Shown here: in pieces, positions 31,631-42,275 of the stretch
Layout of the letters: every line of letters starts with the position of its first letter
Numbering within the stretch: position 1 is the first letter of the stretch
Assembly (NCBI GenBank): GCA_000827265.1
Contig: KN834798.1
Location: 1 to 64,000, forward strand
Reading direction: 5' to 3'
DNA from: Collybiopsis luxurians FD-317 M1
Lineage: Eukaryota; Basidiomycota; Agaricomycetes; Agaricales; Omphalotaceae
DNA length: 64,000 nucleotides
Program-made: the position numbers and the translations under genes
Notes under the pieces: model-generated
Told to the model about the DNA's origin: nothing
Database searches by the model: none
Seen by the model: the letters and a program-made list of their open reading frames with translations, nothing else

Positions 31631-34147
31631 GGTTGTCAACAAGAACAAATTTGACGCGGTCTTTGGGCGAGCGAGGGGTCCAGGTGAATCGGCCTTTTAT
31701 ATGTGAAATGGCGGCGCTATGCTGAATGTTGCGAGCCGATAAGTACAAGGTACTGTATTCCGAATGCCGCTGGACATGGTTCGACGCTCGGACTCTCAGG
31801 CTGAGCCCGCAACTTGGCACGATCGCAGGGGGTTGCGTGTAAGGAAATATTTATGTTCTGCTTCTCGCTTCTTCTCGGTTGCCCCTAGGGCTCCCTCCAA
31901 TAACCTTTGGTTCACATTGCGGCACTTAGAATTATGCCGAGAAAGTTGCATTCCGTGACCGCGCGCGATGATGTTCAGCGTAAAAGTGCCTGTAGACGTA
32001 TCGTTTTATAACATTATAGTGTCGTCAAGAGTTGGCATCTAATTGAACGCTTTTATGTAGTGCCAACATCTTGCGAGCCTCGCAGGCAACGACTGAATAA
32101 ATCGTAGCTTCCTCCGCTCCGAACATTTAGCTGACAGCACGCGTTGCCTTCAACAACACTTGTCGTACTTGCCGCCTCAAACTGAGTGGTCATGTTCTTG
32201 GATATTTCAAAGGACGTAAACCTAACGTAGATATCTAAGGATAAAACTTTGAGTGGCCGAAAAAGTAAATGAGAACGCGCTGTCACGTGGGTCGTGTTAC
32301 ACCTGAATTCGTCTAATCTCGATTGAGCTGGTCGTCGACCGTTCAAAAGGTGCCATCCATCGTGGAAATATGCTATACCCTGGTTCAATCTGTGCCGCCC
32401 TGGGCCTCACTTAATGCCAATGATCTCCTCTATTATCGGCTGAAGCCCCGAAGTCTGTCTGAAGTGAGAAGACTAGCTGGAGTCGCTCGAGTGACAAAAC
32501 AATAGCTATCAATACCATAACTATCGCGTGCGTGTGCATCTCATTTTATGACTTCGGGCTATCTCTGTCCTCCTTATATTGTTATGGATGTGTCTGCCGA
32601 ATGCGGAATGGTTCTAAACGCAGGGCCCTCTTGACTCCTTGACGAAATCCCTCTTTGCTTTTTTTGGTGGTACGGGATTAACTGACTCCCATATTACAAC
32701 GGTACTAGAAGAAGGTATGAAATCTTTGCTCGTTGGGGTAGCGCACACCCTCACTGATTGAGCTGTTGCGAAGGCCTAGAATTCTATGCAGAGAGCTCTT
32801 TTTGTGCGCGGTACCGCCGTTGGGTGGACGAATGCCCCATCGCATCCACCAATTGAATAAGCAGCATTCAATCGACGCGACATAAAGTTGACAGGCGATG
32901 CCGGGAGGGGGAGGGGGAGGGGTCTTCCCCGCCCAACCAATGTCTCACACCCAAAAACCTTGCGGAACCCCGTGTATCCGCAAGTTTGCAATTTGTAGCG
33001 CTTGGAAGAAATGACTTTGACTGTAGATCAAAACTATGCCCCCACGTAAGACCACTTATCCTTCAGCGGCAGAGATTTTCCAACAATGAAGATGTTTGGT
33101 ATGGTAAATGGGAGAGGACAAGATCATGAAGACCAACTTGTCGACAATGTCGGAGTCAAGATGTGTTTACCCCAAATAGGAAGCTCATTGAGACAACGTT
33201 AGAGTCCAGCTGCCGTCCAAGACATGATGGTAATGTCATCTGCATGTTTGAAATGGGAATTCGGTCGAGATGGGCATCGTTCGATGGGTCATATCCCAGA
33301 TCTGAGGAGAGGAAGAGGTCCAGAGTGTGGGCTGGATGAGCGATTCATGTGAGCGTCAAGACTTCAAAGTTTTTTTTACAGGGATATTCATGATCAATCA
33401 ATGATGCTACCTAACCGCTGGGACGTGCGCTTCGAGGAGAGCAGTGTAGGCTGCGCAATCATATATGATGCTCGAGGCTCGAAGAATCTGTACAAAGACA
33501 AATTTTACAAGGTAAGGAGCTGCCCAATTGCCGGATCGTGTGCTGAACACTTTGAGGAGCTTGGTATTCGTCCCGCAAAAGTGTACTCATGTTTGACCTT
33601 GAGCAAACGAAAGATGTTACGAGGCCGGAATTCGGAAATGAAGGAATCGAAATCATCCTTACGGTTTGTATTATATATTAATATAGGGAATGATTTAGAG
33701 CGGTCATCAAAATCTTCTTCCCCTTCCTCGAGAACGGCGTCGCTTTGACGCATTGACGCGTCACCTGCATCCGACGCTTGACTGATGCCTCAATTTCTAC
33801 AGTTCCTTGGTTATCCAGCTTCCGGCATCGTATATGCCGCGCACTCTGCGCGATGGCCTACTTTCTCACGTTTGAGAAGGTGCTCGATATTTCTGCGCCC
33901 ATCCTGATGTACGATACATTGATAGATTCAACTGTCAAAACGGATTATATGTAATCCAGATTCGGATAGTGTTTTGACAGGATTGTGAGACGGAAAGCCC
34001 TGGAAAAGTATCCTTGTTGATTGACGTTGTGACAGTGAACTCCAAGGTCGTTCTACATAATATATGTACGAAAGGCTATTCAGCATTTAGAGATATAAGG
34101 TCATCCTCAGAACAGAGTTTTGGGACCCTGGACATTCACTTTTGGCT
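31631..34147. other. Gene-poor 2.5-kb stretch
   Basis: No recognisable gene. A 115-codon plus frame at 33401-33748 and a 111-codon minus frame at 32053-32388 have no known features. A strong G-quadruplex motif lies at 32903-32922. The left end is the promoter side of the O-methyltransferase. Confidence 0.4.
32903..32922 (+). other. Perfect G-quadruplex motif
   Basis: Four runs of three to five G separated by single A bases, followed closely by a short C-rich segment. Single-base loops make this a strong candidate for a stable parallel quadruplex. No gene lies within about 1.2 kb on either side. Confidence 0.75.
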
Positions 34148-35885
34148 ATGGACTCGACATATGCTCAACCAATTCCAGCCTCAGAGTTAGCGTGCGTCTT
34201 TGGGAACCAATGGTATTCAGATTCTAATAAACTTTGTACTTAGTTGGGTGCAGGATTATCCCTATCTATTATCAACGAGTACGTTCCTCTATCTTCGAGA
34301 TATTTTTCAATTTCAAGCCGACCCTCAGCCTTGTTGTACTGGGACTATTTCCTCACGATTTGTATGTGGATACTTTCGCTCTTCCTTGCCAGCCATCGCG
34401 TTCTGAACTACATTCTGACAGCCGAAGAAGTTCAGTATTTCTGGAAACGCCCGGTGCGGATAACCACAGTGCTCTTCTTTCTCAATCGCTACGTCTCGGT
34501 GCTGGGAAACATAGTCACAACCATACTGAAATTTCTCAATCCTGTCACTGAAACTGTTCGTCTTTCCCATTCAATAAAACTTGCCGAGTTTTGTCTAATC
34601 GTCCAGATGACAGAGGTGCGGTACAGTCAAATCTGTCTACTAAAAGACCGATGATTGTATTAGCTGTCGGGCATACCATATCTTCCGTGAACTCCTGCTT
34701 ATCGTGACGCAAATCATAGTCAGCAGTAAGATTCCATTCATCATTCTTAAGAGCTAACATGACCCTATTTCCATCCCAGCGCTCCTAACCATCCGCATAT
34801 ATGGCCTGTATGACTGCAGTAAGCGTATACTAGCTGTCATGCTTTCCACAGCAAGTATATTGTTGGTGTTAGCACTTGTCAGTGTTCCTTTTGTTCGTCT
34901 GAACTTGAATTCACCTAAGCCCATCACAGTTTGCAACATTCTTTCATCGTTCAGAAGAGATCTTCACAGGGCTTGACACAGGGTGTCACATAGCACTGTC
35001 GTTCATTGAGTGCGCATCATATCGTCTCGATCCCTTTCGTAGAGAATTTCTCACCACAAAATAGATCTATTCGTACGTTTTACCAGCAAGTGCGCAAAAA
35101 TCTCATTCCGAATCGCTACACAGAAGAGGGGGCTGCCTGGGAGGCTGTGTTTTTGTATGATTTCATGCTATTTGTGATGACGCTGCTCAAAGCCTACAAA
35201 ACACATCACGAACTCCGATCACTCAGAGTACCTTTGGCGGACATTATCATTCGAGATGGTACGAATAGAAGTGCCCCCTTTGGACTGTGACAGTGTTGAT
35301 TTGACCATGTTTTAGGATCTTGGTATTTTGGGTGAGTCCCTAGAGATGGGTGGATATGCAGAAGGAATTTTGTTCATTCCTTTCCCATTTATAGCGTGAT
35401 GGCTTTTGCAAATGCAGTCAGTATACTAGGATTATGCTCCCCTGATAATACATTCTCACGTCCACTTACAGATCAATATCTCAACATTCTACGTAAGTAT
35501 CAATATGGATTAGGTATTGCTCAGATATTGCCTCCAAATTCTTATTCACAGTTACTTTAGTATTCTTTAGTACGTCCAGCATAGCTCTCAGAAAATGTGA
35601 TAAGAAATTGATGCTTAACTGATGACCTAGCCATATGCAAGGGGCACCTTAAGTGGTTTTGCCAGCAGGTAATATCTTCCTTTATTGATATGCTTGAACC
35701 ATTAAAATCATCTGACATCCACTTTCTGCAGCGTTTCTGTCACAATGATGTCAAGACTCATGTTCAATCTTCATAAGGTTGCAGATTCAGGACTGTATAC
35801 ATCGCATGCCACAACAATCCAGCTAGGAACTCACAGTACTTGGCCTGAATTACAACTAGAAAATCCGCAGTTATATCATGAATAA
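34148..35885 (+). CDS. DUF6533-family multi-pass membrane protein, copy 1
   Basis: A basidiomycete-specific membrane protein family of unknown function with about seven predicted helices. Recognisable exons are the DUF6533 core (SALLYWDYFLTI / TAEEVQYFWKRP / TVLFFLNRYVSVLGNIV), a Cys-bearing loop exon (DDCISCRAYHIFRELLLIV), the helix exon LLTIRIYGLYDCSKR followed by ILAVMLSTASILLVLALVSV, the helix exon WEAVFLYDFMLFVMTLLKAY, and the terminal VTMMSRLMFNLHKVADSGLY, ending at 35885. Introns are short and exon order matches the paralogue at 37128. The first exon (ATG at 34148, MDSTYAQPIPASEL) is less certain. No stop codon falls inside any exon used. Expression is not provable from sequence. Confidence 0.65.
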
Positions 35886-37127
35886 GGCTGCATACAATAA
35901 ATCCTTGGATTTTCCAATGTAGTTTAAGATATTGTTGAACTATATATAATACATACTCGCAGTCTTGCACCATTGAGGCATAAAAAAGACCTTTGACCGT
36001 GGTATATGCAGCGAGCGAGTCAGCACGTTCTCACTGCTCCGGGTGGTCTCTGTATTCGATCTTATTGAATCCATGAAATTCTGGTGAAAGTTACATAAGT
36101 ACTGTGTCTGGTCTTTGTCTCTTTCCATCCATTTAGCATCTCACAGGAGTTGCCGAGTCGGCTGCTCTTTTCTTTTCCCTTCCTCAGGACTCGAATGTAT
36201 TTATTCTTGAATCTTCAGTCACATTGCAGACCTGTCACGTTCACAGTCATGAGCTTCGCTTCTCCTCAAATTCATTTCAAATGATCTGCTCAGTGCTGCT
36301 TAAGACCAATGAAATACATTTACTTTCCCCATGAATTCTTGAATTCTCCAAGAAGCAACATTCGCGGTCACATGATCGATGTGTCGTTACTGCTCCAGTA
36401 TTCAGACAGTAGACTGCTGAAGCTGAAGTGCTGAAGCCTGATCATGAGAATGCTCGCAGCTCCTCCACATCATAGCACGACGAAGTATACTGTTAGCTTG
36501 CTGTACGTCGGATGGACGTACCCAGGCTCAAGCGCATCTGAAATTGGATCGAAAAGTGTTGCTCGCCACTGCGGACTACATATAATCGTGTATCGATGTT
36601 ATTCCCTCTATCTATTTGCGTCCCACCTGCCAACACCAAGGGGATCTATTCGTGTTTACACGCTTTACTTGAGTGACACCCGGCCCAACCGAGTGTTTCA
36701 ACAAAAGATTTAGAACACTGCCTGAATTGGTACCATTTCGACAAAAGGATACTTAAATGCATCCCACGGATCGGTTTGAGTGGTTTGAGCTTGTTCGTTC
36801 TCAGCGCTCGCTACAAACCGCTTTCATGAGTTTGATGGTACGATATCGTGCACATCAGGGAAGAGGGAAACCATGAGTCATGATTGTGAATCTTCTGTCA
36901 AAGAGGATCGCAGTGCTGATGTTCACTGACAGCTCAACACTCAGAATTCAGGGGTGTAGTAGCCTGGTGACCAGCGCGCAAGCCATCTCACCAGCGGGCA
37001 GGCCATCTCAGAATACCATACTGAAAGGAACAATCAACGTCACCAGGAATTCTACATATGCAACGAAAACCTACTCGCATTTATAAATTTCCCCACACTG
37101 ACTTTCAAACCAAGGCTCAGGCAGGAT
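35886..37127. other. Spacer between the two DUF6533 genes
   Basis: About 1.2 kb without a recognised gene. It contains a 2 x 20-bp tandem repeat at 36970-37009. A frame at 36444-36713 has no supporting features. Confidence 0.4.
36970..37009. repeat. Tandem duplication of a 20-bp unit
   Basis: Two adjacent 20-bp units (36970-36989 and 36990-37009) differ at two positions. They lie about 120 bp upstream of the ATG of the second DUF6533 gene and could be a duplicated regulatory site. Confidence 0.7.
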
Positions 37128-38828
37128 ATGGGCTCGGCATCTGCTCCCCAGGTTTCAGCAGTGAATAAAGCGTGTGTACTTGGAAATCTGGAATGTTCAA
37201 GCTCTAATGAACTATATAGACTGGTGCAGAATTATTCACATCTATTCTCAACGAGTATTCTCATTTGTCTTTGGTGTATGGTTCAATCTCAAGCCGACCC
37301 TAGCATTTTTGTACTGGGACTATCTCCTTACATTTTGTAGGTATTCTCGTGCCTCTAGATCAATAGTAACTTGAATATTCTTCCATCCTGGCAGCTGATG
37401 AATTTCGGTATTTGTGGAAACGCCCAGTGGGCATTATTACAGTACTTTTCTTCCTGAATCGCTACTTATTATTGCTGGGAAACATTGTCGTGACCATATC
37501 GATATTCCCTAACCATAGGCTCACTGATTCGGTTGGTTTCCCCATTCAGTCTAACCTGGCCAATATTTCTCTAATTATCCAAATTGTAGAGGTGCGGCAT
37601 ATCCAAATTCATTTGCTAAATGCCAATGATTGTGTTAGCTGTCGGCTGTTCTCTACCTTTCATCAACTCCTACTCGTTGTGACCCAGGTCATAGTTGACT
37701 GTAAATTTTTTTAAAGTTAATCCTCAGAGCAAAGATGTTTCTCTTTGTTTCTCAGTGCTCCTGACTGTTCGCGTATATGCCTTGTATAATCGCAGTAAGC
37801 GTATGCTCGGTGTTATGCTTTCCACCGCTGGTATTTTGGTGATACTGTCACTTGTCAGTCTTCTTCTTGTCCGTCTGCATTTTCTTTTGCCTGAGCTCAT
37901 TATAGTTTGCAATACTCTTTGGTCGGTCGGAAGAAAATTTTGTCGGGGCTCCTGACATAGGTTGTCACACAGAATTGTCCTTTATTCCGTGAGTATCTTA
38001 TCATCTCGATCCCTCTTTGCAAAAATATCTCATTGCTTTACAGGTCTGTTCGTACGTCTTGCTAACAAGCACTTTAAATCTCAGCTCAGCTCGCACCACA
38101 GAGGTGGCAGCGGCCTGGGAGGCTCTGTTTCTGTACGATTCTATGCTATTTGTGATGACACTGCTGAAAGCATACAAAACGCAACACGAACTCCGGCCGC
38201 TAATGATCCCTTTGCTTGACATTATTATTCGCGATGGTAAGAGTGTGTACTTCCTGTTGTTGATCGTTTTGATCTGATCTTCTTGTAGGATCGTGGTACT
38301 TTGGGTGAGTCCCCTGATGGATGAACGTACTGAGAGAAATTCATTCATCCTGTTCTCGATTATAGTGTGATGGCTTTTGCAAATGCAGTCAGTGTCGGAT
38401 TGATTTTCTCATATAATTCGCTCTCACATCCACTTACAGATCAATATCTCAACATTCTATGTGAGTTTTGAACAGAGCTTGTTAATTGCAAACTCTAACC
38501 CCAGGCTGCTCTAGTATCCTTTAGTATGCCCAGCATAGCTCTCAGAAGGTTTGAAAGAAGCTGATGCTTTCTTCACCACCTAGCCATATTCAAGGGGCAT
38601 ACTATCCCCCTTTGCCAGCAGGTATTATCTTCCTCTTTCGGTATATTCGAACTGTTGAGACATACGCTTTGCAGCATGTCTGTCACGATGATGTCGCGAC
38701 TCATGTTTAATCTTCATAAGGTTGCAAATTCGGGGTTGTATACTTCGCATAGAACAACAATCCTACAAGGCACTGACAGTACTTGGCCAGAATTCCAGAT
38801 AGAAAACCAGCAGTTATATTATGAGTGA
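37128..38828 (+). CDS. DUF6533-family multi-pass membrane protein, copy 2
   Basis: Tandem paralogue of the gene at 34148, with the same exon order and spacing. Recognisable exons are the DUF6533 core (LAFLYWDYLLTF / ADEFRYLWKRPVG / TVLFFLNRYLLLLGNIV), the loop exon NDCVSCRLFSTFHQLLLVV, the helix LLTVRVYALYNRSKR followed by LGVMLSTAGILVILSLVSL, WEALFLYDSMLFVMTLLKAY, and the terminal VTMMSRLMFNLHKVANSGLY, ending at 38828. The proposed start is the ATG at 37128 (MGSASAPQVSAV). Conservation of every intron position relative to copy 1 supports both models. The function is unknown; such families are expanded in agaricomycetes. Confidence 0.65.
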
Positions 38829-39439
38829 CAGTGCGTATGACGACCCTTACTAGGACATGTGAGTGTGGGCCGCTGCGATAAATTGTGCAGCATTATACGA
38901 GGCTGGAAGGACATAATCTCAAACTCGTATATAGATCAGTGCAATGGAAATTAGTCCATTATTCCAGACCTACAAGAAACAATATCCACATCATGAGCAG
39001 AGTTTGCCTCAAATAATGGGACTCCATTGTCCCACATACTGTCGTGAACAAACACTCTTCCATGTGCATCAAATACTCTTGAGATAAAATGAGCAAGCCA
39101 GCACAGCTCTCTACCCTTGAGTGCCTAAGTAAAGCAAAAGCCGATTGACAAATTAAGGGATGATGCATAGTGGATGAGTAAAGGTCACAGTAGTGTCACA
39201 TTTCCACATGCTGGGTCAAAAACATAAGCATTTGTCACGCGCGTGACAAAAACGTCGCCCATAAGGACGAGAACCTCCATTTCATTCCGGCCTCGTAACT
39301 TTGGAAGTGTTACATAGTGTAGAATCATAAGAAGTCTACTTGCGCACGCCTTCACGCCTTACTTAAACCATTCGCTTGAATGAAGCTAATGATTTCCGAC
39401 AATGGACGTACTGTGACGGTAGTGGAGATCTCAGTAGAA
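38829..39439. other. Gene-free flank left of the large gap
   Basis: No gene. The last 329 bases (39111-39439) recur exactly after the gap. Confidence 0.5.
39111..39439 (+). repeat. Left copy of an exact 329-bp direct repeat flanking the large gap
   Basis: Recurs at 40409-40737 with a constant offset of 1298. The left copy ends at the last base before the N run and the right copy starts at the first base after it, as expected for unmerged contig overlap. Confidence 0.88.
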
Positions 39440-40408
39440 NNNNNNNNNNNNNNNNNNNNNNNNNNNNNNNNNNNNNNNNNNNNNNNNNNNNNNNNNNNNN
39501 NNNNNNNNNNNNNNNNNNNNNNNNNNNNNNNNNNNNNNNNNNNNNNNNNNNNNNNNNNNNNNNNNNNNNNNNNNNNNNNNNNNNNNNNNNNNNNNNNNNN
39601 NNNNNNNNNNNNNNNNNNNNNNNNNNNNNNNNNNNNNNNNNNNNNNNNNNNNNNNNNNNNNNNNNNNNNNNNNNNNNNNNNNNNNNNNNNNNNNNNNNNN
39701 NNNNNNNNNNNNNNNNNNNNNNNNNNNNNNNNNNNNNNNNNNNNNNNNNNNNNNNNNNNNNNNNNNNNNNNNNNNNNNNNNNNNNNNNNNNNNNNNNNNN
39801 NNNNNNNNNNNNNNNNNNNNNNNNNNNNNNNNNNNNNNNNNNNNNNNNNNNNNNNNNNNNNNNNNNNNNNNNNNNNNNNNNNNNNNNNNNNNNNNNNNNN
39901 NNNNNNNNNNNNNNNNNNNNNNNNNNNNNNNNNNNNNNNNNNNNNNNNNNNNNNNNNNNNNNNNNNNNNNNNNNNNNNNNNNNNNNNNNNNNNNNNNNNN
40001 NNNNNNNNNNNNNNNNNNNNNNNNNNNNNNNNNNNNNNNNNNNNNNNNNNNNNNNNNNNNNNNNNNNNNNNNNNNNNNNNNNNNNNNNNNNNNNNNNNNN
40101 NNNNNNNNNNNNNNNNNNNNNNNNNNNNNNNNNNNNNNNNNNNNNNNNNNNNNNNNNNNNNNNNNNNNNNNNNNNNNNNNNNNNNNNNNNNNNNNNNNNN
40201 NNNNNNNNNNNNNNNNNNNNNNNNNNNNNNNNNNNNNNNNNNNNNNNNNNNNNNNNNNNNNNNNNNNNNNNNNNNNNNNNNNNNNNNNNNNNNNNNNNNN
40301 NNNNNNNNNNNNNNNNNNNNNNNNNNNNNNNNNNNNNNNNNNNNNNNNNNNNNNNNNNNNNNNNNNNNNNNNNNNNNNNNNNNNNNNNNNNNNNNNNNNN
40401 NNNNNNNN
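39440..40408. other. Assembly gap of 969 N
   Basis: Undetermined bases. Open frames that appear to cross it are meaningless. Confidence 0.99.
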
Positions 40409-40737
40409 CTACCCTTGAGTGCCTAAGTAAAGCAAAAGCCGATTGACAAATTAAGGGATGATGCATAGTGGATGAGTAAAGGTCACAGTAGTGTCACATT
40501 TCCACATGCTGGGTCAAAAACATAAGCATTTGTCACGCGCGTGACAAAAACGTCGCCCATAAGGACGAGAACCTCCATTTCATTCCGGCCTCGTAACTTT
40601 GGAAGTGTTACATAGTGTAGAATCATAAGAAGTCTACTTGCGCACGCCTTCACGCCTTACTTAAACCATTCGCTTGAATGAAGCTAATGATTTCCGACAA
40701 TGGACGTACTGTGACGGTAGTGGAGATCTCAGTAGAA
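40409..40737 (+). repeat. Right copy of the exact 329-bp direct repeat
   Basis: Same sequence as 39111-39439, continuing into unique sequence on the right. Confidence 0.88.
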
Positions 40738-40835
40738 AGTAATACACGTGGAGAATCATACACTCGGAAGAAGACGTAAATATCAATACAAGTAAGAAGC
40801 ACTGAGAGTTGACAGATGCGTTTATCCCTGGGTAG
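40599..40835. repeat. Diverged duplicate of the SAMHD1-like gene's 3' flank
   Basis: Aligns imperfectly with 41881-42120, including shared strings such as GTGTAGAATCAT/CTGTAGAATCAT, AATGATTTCCGACAATG and GAATCATACACTCGG. The partner lies immediately downstream of the SAMHD1-like stop codon. The MSH6-like fragment sits between the two copies. Confidence 0.7.
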
Positions 40836-41285
40836 CCTAACATATGTAGAAGATTGGGGACAAAGTCTTCGGAGTTCCTAGCTATAGAACGTCTTTCTGC
40901 TTCTCCTTTTTCGCCCACTCCCCTTTCGTAACATCCCTTGGCTCGAAGCCTCTCAAAGCTTCAAGAGCCTAGGCGCTCAGTCCATCTTTCAGCTCTTCGC
41001 CCGTCTCTCCGCTGGTTTGCCACCTGGCCCGAACTGAATAATTTTATTCGTCGCATTTACCCTACGTCATCGCCGGGAAATCAAGTTCCACGTCCCCAGC
41101 CCTGAGGCTCCCTATCGTGACCGCCTCCGTATCGAACTACATCCCCGCTTACTCGTGTTTGACCCTCACACTACTCTGACCGAGCATACCTGATCACCGA
41201 CCGCGCAATGGGCGGAGATCATGAATCAGATGGGAAGCAACTGCACCTCCCAATACTTAAAGCCTGACGCCGAGCGCCCCAACGC
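40836..41285. other. Unassigned sequence before the MSH6-like fragment
   Basis: No intact gene. One frame reads FHVPSPEAPYRDRLRIELHP and further polar sequence across several stops near 41080-41200. It may be more of a decayed gene, but I cannot name it. Confidence 0.35.
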
Positions 41286-41851
41286 TTGACCAAGTTCACG
41301 AAAGTCGCTAGCTACAAAAAGTTCTTCGAAGCTTCAGAAGACGACGACCACTTTATAACCGAATCCCTCTCGGACGATGAGGTTGCAATCACCGAGTCAT
41401 CCTCTCGACTTTCTTCTCGTTACTTCATGATATCAAGATTGAGAACGACGACGACGACGGCGACGAACCTGTCGCGAAAAAAAAAAAAATCAAAGTCCAA
41501 GTTGAACCCAAAAGTGAACGCAAGACCGTATATCCTATTTGCCGACTTTGGAAGCTCGTTCTCATTCCATACTGCGGCAGAACGGCGGGTGCAGGATAAG
41601 AAGGATGTGAAGAAGTTTGCGGGGACTCCGTATGGGCTCCTTCAGGATATTAAGGATGTCAGTATGGATAATACATGGTTCTTGTTGGACTTGAGCTGCC
41701 TTTTCTTTTCTTCGGGTTCTAACTGAAAGACGGTCGTCGACCGGGTCATCCTAAGAACGACCCGAGGACCCTCTTCATCCCTCCCAGAGCATGGAAAAAG
41801 TTTCCTCCGCCTGAGAAGCAAGTACACCACCAGCCGTTATCATTTGAATGA
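41286..41851 (+). pseudogene. MSH6: Truncated MSH6-like mismatch-repair gene fragment
   Basis: The translation passes through a polar acidic and Lys-rich stretch into AAERRVQDKKDVKKFAGTPY, then GLLQDIKD. After an intron-like gap it continues DGRRPGHPKNDPRTLFIPP and RAWKKFPPPEKQ. This order (FLQDVKD, DG.RPG.P..DPRTL, FIP..AW..F.PFEKQ) is characteristic of the start of the MutS mismatch-recognition domain of MSH6. The homology stops abruptly after EKQ, where MSH6 continues with the Phe-X-Glu mismatch-sensing motif. No MutS core or ATPase follows. The acidic and Lys-rich part needs a frame change near 41430-41490, around a run of 13 A. It is a fragment, presumably with a complete MSH6 elsewhere in the genome. 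Confidence 0.65.
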
Positions 41852-41880
41852 GGCTGCATACGACAATTCTTAGAATCAAA

Positions 41881-42120
41881 TTTGGGAGTGTGACTTACTG
41901 TAGAATCATACAGAATCATGGACTTCCTCCTTGCCGTTCACTTTAAAATGAAGCGATATCCATATGAACATATATTAATGATTTCGACAATGACAATAGA
42001 AGTACTGCGATGGTAGTGTAGATCTAAGTAGAAAGAAAGTAATACACACGAAGAATCATACACTCGGAGGAAGATGTAAATATCGATACAGGTAGGTAGC
42101 AAGTATAGCTGAATGTCCGC
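41881..42120. repeat. 3' flank of the SAMHD1-like gene, duplicated at 40599-40835
   Basis: The partner of the diverged repeat at 40599. It lies just downstream of the stop at 42276 on the minus strand and is presumably the original copy. Confidence 0.7.
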
Positions 42121-42275
42121 ATCTAAATATGTAAGGAGAATCTGCATAAGGGAGGTCATGAAGGAAATCTCGAAAAGGTATGGAATGTGCGATATGAAAA
42201 TGACGGCTACGTTGAGAGAAAATGAATGAAGGTATAAACCGGAAACCACTGCTGCATGTTCGATTCATGCAAGAT

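Noticed and set aside
32053..32388. Possible minus-strand gene of 111 codons
   Set aside because: No domain, no splice partners and no coding-like composition.
39363..40466. Apparent 350-codon open frames on both strands
   Set aside because: They run across 969 N; the translation is undetermined and the flanks are non-coding repeats.
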